Below the pieces are notes generated by a model. That model did not search any database. It saw only the letters and a list, made by a program, of their open reading frames with translations, and was not told the DNA's origin. 64,000 nt of DNA from Albifimbria verrucaria (lineage: Eukaryota > Ascomycota > Sordariomycetes > Hypocreales > Stachybotryaceae): positions 1,240,001 to 1,304,000 of the forward strand of contig JAHREC010000016.1 of the NCBI GenBank assembly GCA_020081605.1, given 5' to 3'. Positions 11,741-23,724 of this stretch are shown piece after piece; the stretch's first letter is position 1; each line of letters opens with the position of its first letter. The position numbers and the translations under genes were made by a program.

Positions 11741-13368
11741 TCAGTGCCGACGATGCCATAACCTATTCCAAGCTTCAGTCCAACGTGTAGGCACTACAAT
11801 ACACCAGGACAGGAATGCTAGAGCTACGATCCCAGTAGCAACCGGAAAGAATATCCATATATGTAGTTCACCCTGACCAAATACTGCAAAATTCATACCG
11901 AATATCGAACATGTGAATGTAAGTGGGACGAAAACGGTCGCGAGTGCTGTTAGACGTTCCACGCGCCGAGCGTTTGCCACGACTTTTTCAGACTCCTTGA
12001 AGGCGGCATCATTTGCCAGTGTTTCTATTCCTTCTTGGCATACTCTCGATAATCTCTCCGCTCGCTCTTTCAAGTGTGCAAAGTCTCGAAGCAAAAGCAC
12101 GGCCATTCTGTCGGCTTCTGCACGCTCAGCAGAACCGGCAGCAGCCATTGGCCATTGCAGCTGCTCCCAGTCAGCCAACAGAAGGGTGGTTTCTGTAACT
12201 GCAGTGATATGGCGATCTAGGACCTTCCTGAAATAGCGGAGATTTAGCATAGAGGCTTGATTCAGAGCCTTGTTGCGGGAAACTTCTATCTCATGCTCCA
12301 TTAAATCCTCAACGAGATTCAAGAACTGGTTTTCGGATGCTGCAGACAATTGGAATACGTCGCCCAAAGCGTACAAAGTATCATGTACCATGGTATCCTG
12401 GTTCATAAATCTCCCACATTGAAAAGGGAGAAGGCATGCGTTTTGTTTGGCTTGCCACGGATTCGTATGCCCGGTGAACGGCCAAGGTGAAGCTGATAAT
12501 GCGCTAGGGACGTTTCGTAGTACAATATTTTCCCGGTGCTGGATTATTGGAAAAGATAATTTGACAAGGAACGGGCCCTGTCTTCAGGACACCAAGGCCC
12601 TGGAAGGCTCTCGCTCAAGTCTCTTGCATTGTCCATCCAAACAATGGCTGTTCGCCGCACGTCCGTCAGCTCGATGATTTTAAGGAGAGTTGAATTACAA
12701 ATCTCTGTGGGTCACTTACCACTCCAAGTGCCTTCATGTTCCTTTATTGCCACGGATATTTTCTGCTCCACGATACTGAACTTTCTACTGAAGAGAGAAG
12801 CGCCGTACAATGGAATCTCCAACTCTTGTCCCTGACTTAAGAGCCATTTGATACCTTCGAAAGTCATCAGAGCTCTTCCACCGAAGACCTTCGATGTCTT
12901 CGGGATAAGCTGATTTGCTCGCAGTGTCGTCGGAACAGATCGTTGTGACGTTCAACTGGAAGATACGGCTCAGGGATGAGGAAGCATGGGGATGCTGTAG
13001 AGATTGCCGCCTTCGCCGATCGATGATGAATGGAAATGTAAGTGTCTTTGGAAAAAGGCTGGATCAACTGAATACGTTTCGAAGAGGATTTCCAACCACT
13101 CAATGTTTGGAAACCCTCGAAGAAAGACAAGTTGTGGACGGCCTGCAGAGGGACGTTGGTGTTGCCTGAACTGTGCAAACCCTTCTGCGTTTGTAGAGAA
13201 TTGCGTGACTGACGATCGAGGTACGCCAATGTCATGAACAACTACAAATGGATCGGTAGTCTCGCTGTAATGTTGGGAGGATCTCGTCCGACGATTCGAG
13301 AGCTGTTGGAGGAATTCTGCAAGCGGGCGGTAGTCACTCCTGGGTACAATGTGACCTTGCCACCACAT
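11741..13368 (-). CDS. CorA-like two-TM membrane protein 1
   Basis: Fungal member of the CorA Mg2+ channel superfamily with a large N-terminal cytosolic domain. The C-terminal 221 residues (12406-11741) are one open frame: a long helical stalk (LYALGDVFQLSAASENQFLN...), then TM1 ending in the CorA signature GMN within CSIFGMNFAVFGQ, a short loop, and TM2 (IFFPVATGIVALAFLSWCIVV), then a basic tail. The N-terminal part is broken into several frames: LVFLRGFPNIEWLEILFETY (about 13110), DPAFFQRHLHFHSSS (about 13040) and WMDNARDLSESLPGPWCP (about 12570-12630). The same elements occur in order in the intact paralogue at 31660-33419 (FIRGYGSPEWL, ELYRRHLQYMDFSS, WLDSGRDLSRSVKGPWCP), which supports reading these pieces as one gene. 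No FxGMN change is seen. Start at 13368 is uncertain. Confidence 0.75.
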
Positions 13369-14067
13369 CTAGAGTGCTCATCCACTCGGTTGTGTAGAAC
13401 TCCGGAGTTTTCTAAATATTGCTGTCAGCTACTTGGAAGCTATTTGCAGCGTAAAAGTAACGAGAAATAAGAAGAACCCCCTGAAGCGAGTTTGGGCTTG
13501 TCCTCCAAGAGTACTTACGTGGACTCATCAGGAATTCTTGTCAATTATCTTAGAGTTTGAATATGCAGATAACTGTAGGTGAACAGGTTTTGTGTTTGAT
13601 AATGTGTACTATCTTGGTTAAATTCCTGATCTTCTTAACATTTGACGTCGCTCGTCAGGCATCATCGCAACAAGGAGGTGTCACCCAGCCTCGGCGGCTA
13701 TGGATGGTGGGGAGCCAAGGCAATCGGCATGCCTATTTCGTCGCCTTATGCAACAGTAGGTTGGGGTTTTCATCTTGCTAATCAGGGAAAGGGACGTATT
13801 TACAGGTACTGCAGTTCGCTACGGTTCTAACAGGTGCTTAAAGAGGTGATGTTTTTCGCTGAGGCTGCTTGATACACTTAAGATCTCAAATACGGAGACA
13901 ACACGTTCAGCTTCCATCCGGTATTGAAGAGTATTCCATCTACCGTGGTCTCAAAGGTTCAGTCAAGTAGCTGATGGGACAGTGCAGATGGTTCAATTCT
14001 TATAATGGGAGCTGGCTCGCGAGCAAGCACAATTAGGCGTATCCACTATTCACCATAGCCTCCTCTT
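13369..14067. other. Intergenic, no gene seen
   Basis: About 0.7 kb upstream of the CorA-like gene. Short open frames only; nothing recognised. Confidence 0.35.
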
Positions 14068-14595
14068 TTAATGAAAGAAATGACACCATGGCTTGCGGCG
14101 CTCCGTCTTTTGGAACACCTCTGTGAGATCGGAGACGCATTGTCGAAAGTATTCCATATCATCATTGCCTCCTGGTAAGCCTGCTTTCTCAATTTCTATA
14201 TTCTCTTCGTATGCTTGCCCCTTGATGGATGCGCGCATTCTGTATGGCGGGTCGCAGTCGAAATCGAGTGAGTGTCGAATCTGGAAGGTCAGGAGTGTTC
14301 GATCCGGTGCAAGAACCTTGCCTTCTACGCCGACGATAGCCATCTGTCACAACCAACACCATTAGCAAACGCCGAGCAGAAAGAAAATAGTCGAACTTCG
14401 GGTTGAAGGTTAATGACTACAGTTTGTATGAAAATGCTACGTACCTGATGATCTGTTTGATTAGCCTCAATCAAGCTGCGGGAGTCCCAGATAAACCGGC
14501 AATCGTGCCATGACACTCGATTTAGGCCATACTTTAAGATGAATGTCAAGGCGACCCTCTAGGGTCTGCCGCTCGTAAAAGCGATTGTGCTCCAT
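14068..14595 (-). CDS. Unrecognised small two-exon protein
   Basis: I do not recognise this family. Start ATG at 14595 gives MEHNRFYERQTLEGRLDIHL; after a frame break near 14520 the reading continues as SWHDCRFIWDSRSLIEANQ. A good intron follows (donor CAG|GTACGT, branch-like GCTAAT, acceptor GTGACAG, about 14344-14443), then MAIVGVEGKVLAPDRTLL to a stop at 14068. The intron joins two open exons in frame, which is the best evidence that this is a real gene. Product about 150-170 residues, soluble, no signal peptide or TM segment. It sits between the CorA-like gene and the Pif1-type helicase on the same strand. Confidence 0.45.
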
Positions 14596-15707
14596 CCCGG
14601 TGCGCTATATAGTATATTAATCCGGAAAGACGCAACAGTGGTAGGAGGAGCTAGATGTACGAGTTGAGAAGCCAGAGTGCTTCGGTGTGTACAGGACGAG
14701 GGGCTTGGCCATGAATGTGAGGCCCCGTGCGACCATTCTCCCATACATATACTTGGCGGAGTAACGCGTACTGTATGTGTCCAGCCGTCTTCGACCTATG
14801 CGACTTATGCAAGCCTTTGGATGCTGATGGGGTGCATAGATTTCATTGGCTGGTGTCCCAGATGTTGAAACCGGTGAGGATGAAATCCATGCTGATGGCT
14901 ATCTGGGAGCCTCGCCAGCTGCGACTGTAATGGTGGCTGATTTTTCTCGCAATGTATAGATGGTCAGGGGACCCGAAAACGAAAATCGACTGGCTCACTA
15001 GAAGAAATCGTCCGAATCGGAAGAGGAAGTGGAATAGGGAAAGTATCCCGAAATATTGATCAGGAGAGGAGCACATGTAACACTGCGCAATTGGAGTTCA
15101 CTCAAGAGTGACCCGATCAGATTGGCCAGCTATAGATTAGATGCCGAAATTCGCAGCCTAACCAAACTCGACAGCTATCAACAATTGTGTCGGTCATCTC
15201 TATCTTTGACTACACACCAGAACCATGATATCAAACCCGTATTGTCTTTTGGTTGCAGCAACCTGCAACTCTTCGACGTTAACCGCTACACATTGCATCT
15301 AGTTTACGTGTACGGCCGTCACACCCCCGTTGCACCACTGCTTGCGCGGTATGAACCTTTCACTGCTGCTTCCAGGAGCTGGCCATGCAATGCAGGCTTT
15401 TACTTCAACCAGTTGCACTATAAAAACCACTAGATGACGATGCTTGGGGTTGACAACGCTGGTGTGAGCAATCCCTTCAGTACTCTCGTCAGGATTGTCT
15501 GCAAGTTCACAAATGGTGCTATCCAACGGTAGACAGTTGAAAGCTCAAATGGTGACTTTGAAGCGTTGTACTATATTATGGTTAAGATGGGTAAACAAAG
15601 GGTTTTGATGGAAGGACTCAAGCAATTAATCAAGTTGATTGAGGTATCCTAGTTCTTCCTGCTCGACGTCCAACTCTCTCGATACACAGAACCATGTACG
15701 TACTTGG
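14596..15707. other. Intergenic, no gene seen
   Basis: About 1.1 kb with no supported gene; lies between the small protein's 5' end and the 3' end of the Pif1-type helicase. Confidence 0.35.
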
Positions 15708-17602
15708 CTACGTACCATCATCTTCTTCTTTGAAGCCCGGCATGATTCCAAACCTCTCTCGAAGAAACTTGTGCACTTCAGGATTTCCGCCATGTCCTGC
15801 ATTTAACCAACTCAAATGTCCCTCGACCTTCAACCCTTCAAGACATCTAGCTCTTGACAAAGCCACGTATACTTGACCTTCCTCGAAAGCCTTTGAAAGA
15901 TTCACGATGGCGCGGTCCAGAGTCATACCCTGGCTTCTATGGATGGTCATCGCCCAGCCTGGGATCAGAGGAATCTGCGTTCGGTGTAGGAGTGAGTATG
16001 GCTCTGAGTCACCAACGGTATTAACGATACAAACAGGAGGGATAGTGATCTTTCTGCCGTTGTGGAATGACACCTGTGGCCATCTTGTACCGGTTGAAAT
16101 TGCTCTCTTCTGGGGCTGCCTCCTCCGAGTGCGGCCTCTTCCTCTTGTAATCTCCTCGTCTGTGAGTTCATATAGCATTCAACCTGCTTTTGTTTAAGTT
16201 CTAGATATTGATCGCCGATGATGGGATACGACCGGCTTCTTCTTCTTCTTCTGTTTTGTGTTTTTGAAGGACCAGAGCTTTTCATTTCTTTGTAGCCAGA
16301 GATGATGCCTTGACTTCCGTTCACAAGACCTCCCTTTATATCAATATTGACCAATAGAATGACTGGCATCCCGGCACGCAATCTCAATTTTGGCTCTAAC
16401 CGATGTTGTTTGCATGCGGTCAATGTGCCATCGGCTTCGTATTCCAGGTATTCGCGAGGCGGCGCTTCCGTTTTGTCTTTAGAATAGTGCTCAAAACCAT
16501 CTAGTGCGTGATACACAAAGATTGGTGTTTTTAGCTTGTGAAAGTTGACAGAGTTCACTTCTGAAACCTCACGCTTTGTACACAAAAGCCTTGTCGCATT
16601 GCGCACGTCACAGTCGTGATACATGAGCATGTTCATTTCGTCGGGCAAGAATGGGATGTCGAGTCGACACTTCTGGAGAAGTTTGATGAAGCTGTGGTCA
16701 TTTTGTCGATGGATATCTTTCAGTTCCACATGAGCGAAGTTTGCCTCCTCCATGCTTCGCTCTGGAAAGCCCACTTGTCCGTCTCGCTGAATGGACCATG
16801 GCCCTTGGGGCAGTTGAACTCGGCACCGTCCGCATCTGCAATCATTTCCTGTCCACATTTAATGCAAAACTCAAAGGGCTTGACTGGAGGCAGTTGGCAA
16901 AAGTCGCCAGCCACGATAAGCTGGACACCTCCGAAAGCTGGGGCATCAATGGCTGAACGCTTCCTTTTCTTATCCCGACATCGAATCTCCTTCATGCATA
17001 CGTTGATGCGTTCAAGATGATGATTCTCCACCATGCTTATCTCGTCAATGATCAGTACATCTGTTTCCTTCAAGCGCTCTGCGACTTTTTGGCGCCAACC
17101 CTTGGCCTTCAGTTGGGCAAGGCTAAGTCTGTGGTAGTCTGGGGTCCAGCCCATGTAGGACCATGTTGTCATGCCGTTGATTTGCAGTGCCGCCTTTCCA
17201 GTAGGAGCAACAACATGAACCCGGAGGCCTTTCTCCTGAGTGTCTTGACAGCGGCTTTCAGAACCGTCGACTTGCCGCACCCTGCCGAGCCTGTGTAAAA
17301 TACGTTGCGGCCAGTAAGCATCAAATTAATGAGATCTTGTTGCTCCTTGCATAACACGGGCTCAGAGGCCAGATCAAGTCCAGGATCAGGTACAGACTCC
17401 ACTAGCGATGGGTTTGCCTGTTCATTATTGGGCTCGGATGATCTTTTAGCGGCATCGAAGAAAAAAGGCAAGCTAGAACTGCTCGGATTTGTGATGGGAC
17501 CATCATCGCTGCCGACATGCGTGTGGAAGTCCCAGGGTGCGGCGAGCCGTGGATGGAAGAGACGTGATGCACAGCTGACTGTACATCTTGTGTATCCATG
17601 TC
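15708..17602 (-). CDS. Pif1-type superfamily 1B DNA helicase
   Basis: ATP-dependent 5'-3' DNA helicase of the Pif1/RRM3 type. Motif I is FYTGSAGCGKSTVLKA (about 17250-17300), motif Ia VHVVAPTGKAALQING (about 17170-17215), motif II VLIIDEISMVEN (about 17025-17060), motif III GDFCQLPPVKPF (about 16870-16910), then LRAGMPVILLVNID, GWAMTIHRSQGMTLDRA (motif V, about 15910-15960) and VYVALSRARCLEGLKV (motif VI, about 15830-15880). A CxxC..C-type insert (FEFCIKCGQEM, ending in a Cys-containing NCPKGHG) sits between motifs III and the next block. Frame breaks occur at CC 17228-17229, near 16755 and near 16180, each repairable by one base. About 600 residues, shorter at the N-terminus than yeast Pif1; start uncertain. 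Solitary copies like this are common in accessory DNA of ascomycetes, often multi-copy. No Rep/HUH domain is seen, so a Helitron is not supported. Confidence 0.8.
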
Positions 17603-18374
17603 GGTACAGGGACTAATGCCGATTTGCCTATTGATGAGCATTTACTACTTGAGGACCAAAGCTGGACTTAATTGGAACGTAATAATTAGCTCCAAAACGA
17701 AGGGTAACAGGGGTGCATTGACTAACCAGTACCATGCGTAGTGGGAGTTGCAAAGACACAAGTGTGACCAAGGTGCTGCTCGCGTCTAAAACGTCCTACA
17801 TCGACGCCCAGCCGGCAGCAGCTGTGGTGCGAATTTCTGAGGTGCACTCCGCTGTATGAATCACCAGCGCGGCACCAGCATGGTGGTACACTTGCATCAA
17901 GTACATTGTTCAAGCAGCCTGCCTTCGGCGGTTCCTGGGATCCTGGACCTTCAGCTACCAACTAAAAAGCATGTGGTAGCCGAGAGTTTGGGGAAATTTG
18001 TGATGTCCCGAGTTGCCATTATATGGCTTCGGATCAGGGTGATGGATCCCACAATGGAGCCGTCATGAAAGTTGGGCGAGGTGCCACTGGCGTTATGGAC
18101 GACATAAGAGATGAGTTGCTTTACTTTATTAGGAAATTGGGAACGAAGATGTCGAGACTACAGCCGAGAAGTAGCTTTGATGGTGTAAAAATACGCTTTA
18201 GAAGTCTCGCATCTTCTATCAAATTGGTATCGTGACTCCTGTGTCAATCCTGTATGGCATGGGTTGCGGGTGCCACGGTGCGATAGCTTCAGGGGTTTAA
18301 GCAACCAAATGGGTCTCTTCACGCCGCCAAGACCCAACTACATATGTTAGGCCCGGATTTAGATCCAGACTTGG
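17603..18374. other. Divergent intergenic region, no gene seen
   Basis: About 0.8 kb between the helicase (minus) and the unrecognised gene at 18375 (plus). Only short open frames. Confidence 0.35.
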
Positions 18375-19383
18375 TTGGAGGCTAAGTTGGAAACTTTCCA
18401 TAAATCAACGTCAGGTCAGCCATATGCTAGACCAGACATAAGTACAGCATCATCTCTGCCACTAGACGGAACCGTTCCATTCACAACCTCACAGCCCGCC
18501 ATGCCCATTACGCAAAAATTCGAAAAGTTGACCTGGCAACTGGTCAGGAGCAGCACCCAGAACATCGAGATGGGTTTGCGGTGAGCCATCTGACGAAAAT
18601 GCTGGATCTTGATGCCAACTCCCCAGAATCCACTTATGCTCGCTCGTCTTGGGGCTACACAAGTGAGCTCTCGCTTTGATACACCCTGGAGACGCCTCGC
18701 ACTTGCTAACCGGGCCCCAGTTTTAAGAACCACCTATACCAAAGAATCCGACGCCCTGATCCCTTTGGCATTCGAGAAGCTGCAGCGCTGGGAAGCGCAG
18801 TATTGGTTACACGCTGACCGCTTCCCTTGTTTGGCCAAAAGGCAATCGATAAGCAAAAGTAGATGGCTCTGCCAACGATGAGCTCGGCCGTCGTCTTTGT
18901 TTCGAGTTAGTCGAGGACAGAGACGACCCAAGACTGCAGCTTCAGCGCCTAAGCGAGGCCAAACAGGAAAACATTCACTCGCTTGTTGAGGTTTTCACAG
19001 AGTGGGTTGCTTCGGTTGGAGAGAGCCTCGAGAACCCGCCATCGCCCCGATTTTGCGACTTTCTCGTGTTAGACCAAGAATCCCTTGATACCTTGCTGAG
19101 GATGCCTGATACCACACCGCCTCTCCGACCAGCTCAAGACTTGGCAGAGAAAATAAGATGGCGTAGTGACGGAGACAGCTTTCTATGGCTGGTCGATCCA
19201 GCGGCTGTACGGAGTCACGCAGAAGACGAGACGCCACAGAAGCGTGGATGGATGAAGGTCCGTATTTTTCAACTAGACACATCTTGGTTCACCAGGGCAT
19301 CGTTTATTCGTAAAGGTCCAGCTCCTTTTGTTTGCTATGCGAAAGACGGAACTCCTCACGACTTTTGGTTCGGAGGCGTATAG
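18375..19383 (+). CDS. Unrecognised soluble fungal protein
   Basis: Not assignable to a named family. The reading goes through RKVDLATGQEQHPEHRDGF and HLTKMLDLDANSPESTYARS (about 18520-18655), a 57-nt intron with donor GTGAGC, a GCTAAC branch site and acceptor CCCCAG (about 18662-18719), LRTTYTKESDALIPLAFEKL, then a break near 18865, and a clean 500-nt open exon with DELGRRLCFELVEDRDDP, IHSLVEVFTEWVASVGESL, FCDFLVLDQESLDTLL and a C-terminus at DGTPHDFWFGGV. No TM or signal peptide. The region just upstream has a second open frame (MEAKLETFHK...), so the 5' end is unsure. Its start-to-start arrangement with the helicase is divergent. Confidence 0.5.
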
Positions 19384-19728
19384 CTCATGAAAAGAAGGTC
19401 TAATAGCGCAAGTATATAGTTTCACGTTGTCTATAAAATGTCCGGATATGAATCCGTCCTAGGTTATGCTGGAGTGAGTGGTCAGTAACGGTCAATGTGT
19501 AACGCGGTGTGGGGGCTGGATGGGAACACGAACCAACGCCTCTCCTTATTTATCTGCACCAACACGAACTACCGAGTGTCAAGGCTGCCTTCAAGCAGCC
19601 CTCCATATATTTATTACCTTGTCGATACTTGCGAGCCAGCCCTTCGTCCCTGGCGAAAAATATTTTGGTTATTAGTATGGACTCGTCTCTCGCATTGACG
19701 TCGCAGAACTGCCAGGTTGTACCCTCAG

Positions 19729-19956
19729 GTATGTCTTGGGGAAGTACAGCGCCAGCTAAGAGAGCTGGTGATTGCAGAAATGATGCTTCGAACTTGGAGC
19801 GAAAGCTTGGCTGCCTTGCAGGAGGACTGCTACCTCTAAGAAGCGATCGGAGAGGACTTGGTGAACCAATACGCGAAGGCAAAGTGGAAAGAAACTGAAT
19901 ATCTTGAGAAAATGACGGATGCGGGTAGGAGGATGAAGTTTTTGCCTTATTTCTAA
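19729..19956 (+). pseudogene. Orphan coding fragment with one in-frame TAA
   Basis: A 75-codon frame reading VQRQLRELVIAEMMLRTWSE then AALQEDCYL, a TAA near 19846, then VNQYAKAKWKETEYLEKM and GRRMKFLPYF with a final stop at 19954-19956. The strongly helical, charged composition and the natural stop look like the C-terminus of a real protein, but no upstream exon is evident. Family unknown. It could be the last exon of a broken gene or chance; low confidence. Confidence 0.3.
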
Positions 19957-21922
19957 CGATATCGAGACTTTATCTCTAATACTGGTACTTGAATGACCTA
20001 TCTAGTGGTATTAAAACTCACACGGTTGAGCCCATGTTTTTAATTGACTAGGAGGAGGCTATGCCCTGTCACTCTACAATATAATCAGCCTTATGTCTAT
20101 TAATTTGATTTGACATTCATTAACTTGGTGTATTTGGAGTTGACACTTGTAAGAGGTTGTATCTCTTGCTTGTGCCATGATCGCATGATTCCCTGATTCT
20201 CTTGTTGAAAGACGTTCGAACAGCTGTCCCATATTAATACGTCCAATGGGTCTCCGGAACTTACACCGGCCAAATAGTACATGGCCCCTGGCACCTTGGT
20301 ATGGATCGCTAGGTCACGAAGTTGGGACACCCACTCAAGAGGCACCAAACTTAGGGTAAGACCAACCCACAGTTGATTGAATCAATCCCACCGAGAGAAT
20401 CCCAAAGGATTACTTGTTTCATTTCTACGATATGTGTGGAGCACATATTGTGGCAAACTTATGAGATATAGGTATCGAAAAACACAGTATCAGACTTTTT
20501 GAGCATATGATAGTTAAAAGACATACTATTCATACGTTAGATAAGAGAAAATACGAAGTCAATGTACTGAGCTATGGGGGTGTCCTATCCAACCTATGAG
20601 TTATTTTGCTCTTCATTTACTGGTAGCCGATGATATGCGTAGCAAGATGTTATCTTGCCGTATTGTATGAGAGCGCTATATCGCAGACTGCTTGAACTAG
20701 GGGCACTTTCATGGGTAAGACGTTGGAGTGCACAGGACATTTCTCGAGTCTGGTGACTAAAACAAAAATCTTCCTAAGCACGTCACCCATAGGTCAACTA
20801 TTTCAGCCTCATTGGTTTGAATGCAGTAGTTCGTGGCAAGATAGGAACAATAGCCACTGCCACTTCATCTTCTCTACCACTTAGATACGGACACGAGGAC
20901 GGCAAATGCGGCTGTTACATACAGGGTTGGGATGGTGGTGATTGATCGGAGGGCTGTGCCGCGTTTGTGCAGCCGCATTAGTGCAGTGATCGAGACGGTG
21001 GGCAACCAATCTTAAGAGCCTGTTGCCACTACCCAGCATTATTACGGCCGAGGCCACCATCAAACAGCCTCGTTTTGAGCCGCCGAGGCCAGGGTAGTCC
21101 GATATGTAGCAATACATGCCCATCAGGTCGATCACTCATCCCCGCAGTTACGGCCCTGGTCACTGCAGTGAACACCCAAGCCACGTTATAGTGCGTTATG
21201 TTTGGGTGTCACGGCACTTTGGGGAGCAGAGCCTCAGAATTACCCACTGTTGGAGTGACAGACATGTCCGTTCCCTAAGACGCCTGGTAATCAAGGGGTG
21301 CGAGTGTTAGCACAGCGGATACAAGACTGGCTTCCTTGAATGAATAATCAACTTTACAGACAAGCCTAGAACAAAACGACCTCCTATTAAACCCATTAGA
21401 AATGAAATTGAGTGATTTTATGATTAAGGAACTGCCTAATTGTGGTTCTCTTGTCAACCCGCCACATCCTTCCTTTGACCCGGCATGTCACGCGGACGCC
21501 CAACGATTCAGTTGCCCTTGGAGGATACCCTTGAAGCCAAGTTCCTTTTACTTACGACTGCATGATGTCGACAGGGTATGTCCACGCGTGATCCTGTAGC
21601 AACTGGTACCTACTTTATCAAAATCGAGAACAGTAACTTCTACATCAGGGTAACAGTGTCACATCCTCCCCTCCCTTTTCTCTGGCACCAAGCGTTGGGA
21701 GGAAAGACACAGAAAATAAGAAGACTTCATCACTAAACCTGAATGAGATCTGCGGCTTGAGGAGGAAGTAGTTGTCTTGCCAGCCACTGGATCTTTCCTC
21801 GATCTATGCACAGGGTTTCACCCAACAAGCCATACGAGAACGACACCATTTTTATTCTGCTGCTACCCGTTGGCTGCAATGATACCCGCAACCCGCAAGG
21901 TGGAAAATGAAGCTGAAGAAGA
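19957..21922. other. Intergenic, no gene seen
   Basis: About 2 kb with only short open frames on both strands. No terminal repeats or transposase-like segment noticed. Confidence 0.4.
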
Positions 21923-23071
21923 ATGCCAATGTATACACTAGTCTTGTACCGCTTGCCTGCGTATCGACTAACTGTGCCTCTAGTGGTCCAGCTATACTAT
22001 CTTGACCGAGATGAACTATGGGAGACTGTAAAGCCCTATAACTTCCATTACTTCCCAAAATCAGAGGTTCCTTTGCACAACCTCCTCCGATCTCCTCACA
22101 CGACACGAGTGAGGAATTTGCGGCCGTTAGCACCCCGTTTGGCACTCGATCTCCAAGGCTTCGAACTTCACCATCTCGGAACGCGTATGAAATATCAAGA
22201 CTTCAAGGATGAATCTCTCATAGAAAATGTTTATGTGCCCGAGTTGGAGAACTATTTTGGCAAACTGCTGGGGGCCAAACGAGTGCGAGCATTGGACTTT
22301 CAGGTCTGCGCGTTCCCACTTGGCAGTTCGCTTCGTTGCTAATGACTGCTTGATAGTTGAGGATAAGGGAGCCGAACTTCCCTATTCTGGTGGCAAACAG
22401 GAGATCAACCCACAGCCTAGCCTCATGACACATGTCGGTATGATGGATAATTTGGCAGAACTAACACACAGACAGCATCGTTAACATTAACCAGATGTTA
22501 CCCCGAGAGTACCAGAACCATTATCCACGAACTCTACGAAGACGCAGCAACAGAAATTTGCAAGTCAAGATACCAAATAATCACGTAGGGCTCGCCTACC
22601 GTACAGGCGTAACAGCACATGATAAATGCTAATGGGTCCTAGAATTTGGAGACCACTTCGCCTTCCAGTGAGAGACTGGCCTCTGGCAATCTGCGACGCT
22701 TCTACTGCCCTACCAGAGGATCTTGTAGAGTCAGACGTCATTTATCCAAATTATGTCGCGGAAAACTTCCTGGTACATTTCAACGAGAACCAGAAGTGGT
22801 ATTGGCTTCCGGACCAAGCAGAGGATGAAGTACTAGTCTTCAAGGCTGTCGATTCGGATCCAGATAAACATAACCGTAGGTCAACGCTGCTGGTATTGCC
22901 TTTCACTATAACTAACTGCTTGTAGCTTGTCCGCATGGGGCGTTTCCTCACCCGCAGGCGTCTCAAGACGAACCTCCTCGAGAAAGTATTGACGTGAGGT
23001 TGCTAGTCATGTATGCCGACATAGACTACCCACAGCCCCGGCCATGGGCAAGCTCTCAACCAGTCATTTGA
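21923..23071 (+). CDS. AsaB-like hydroxylase/desaturase 2 (CmcJ/GA4-desaturase type)
   Basis: Same family as the gene at 6389-7518 and apparently intact. Exon 1 (to about 22303) holds VVQLYYLDRDELWETVKPYN, NLRPLAPRLALDLQGFELHH and LLGAKRVRALDFQ. Exon 2 holds ELPYSGGKQEINPQPSLMTH, exon 3 SLTLTRCYPESTRTIIHELY, exon 4 IWRPLRLPVRDWPLAICD to DSDPDKHN, and exon 5 PCPHGAFPHPQ and PPRESIDVRLLVMYADIDYP. Four introns of 38-60 nt join these without any frame error, with the junction codons spelling expected residues. About 300 residues, typical for the family; no signal peptide. The start at 21923 (MPMYTLVLY) is uncertain by some codons. Likely role is oxidation or desaturation of a small secondary metabolite; substrate cannot be inferred. 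Convergent with the small ORF and aminotransferase downstream. Confidence 0.85.
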
Positions 23072-23535
23072 ATTAGAATCGTACCAGTGGAATGTTCAGG
23101 TTATGCAGTTCTATAAGTGCATGGACAGAATGATCGCCGTTGCCCTAAATGTCTCGATCGTGCTTAAAGGCCTGCAGAAATAGTCGTGACAGTGAAACCC
23201 TCAAGAATAGTTCTGGTAGTAGGAGTTGATCCTTAAAATCCATATTGCATTGAAAGCACTACATTGTTGCACAATTCATAATCCTATCAGATGAACTATC
23301 AAATCTTATACTCATTGCCCAAGCACTGCCCATCAACCGCAGCATTCTTCATTTACTTCATAAGACAAGCCATGTTCGAACGAGCAAACAGAAACGCCCT
23401 TCCAAAACGAATATGTCCATCCACACAATGGAACTACTTGCAACTAAAAAATCACAGTTGGCACCTCATGACGCTTAAACAGCGCTCCTAATCCTGATTT
23501 AGCAAGACAACCATTGCAAGTGCATTAAGAAAGGC
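23072..23535. other. Intergenic, no gene seen
   Basis: About 460 nt of 3' flank between convergent genes; nothing recognised. Confidence 0.35.
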
Positions 23536-23724
23536 TCACTTCTTTACGTCCGCGGGCTGAGCTTTGCGGTCCATGGGTTTACTGACGGACGCACCCATAG
23601 AGACGCTGAGATTATCATCAGTTGACTTAGCAGTGTTGACGTTCTTGAAACGCCACTCGGGATTGTTGTCCACCTCAAGGGACGTAGCGGCCTTCCACGG
23701 CTGAATCTTGTTTGTGCCGGGCAT
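23536..23724 (-). CDS. Possible 62-residue hydrophilic protein
   Basis: A short open frame MPGTNKIQPWKAATSL.. ending QPADVKK. The composition is polar, with no Cys, signal peptide or TM segment, and a TATATAA-like element lies about 25 nt upstream (about 23748-23756). It is not recognised. No intron or homologue supports it here, so it may be chance; the upstream TATA-like element is the only extra support. Confidence 0.3.
   Translation of the reverse strand: MPGTNKIQPWKAATSLEVDNNPEWRFKNVNTAKSTDDNLSVSMGASVSKPMDRKAQPADVKK

Noticed and set aside
15708..17602. Helitron carrying the Pif1-type helicase
   Set aside because: No Rep/HUH nuclease motif and no clear terminal structure was found; the helicase stands alone.
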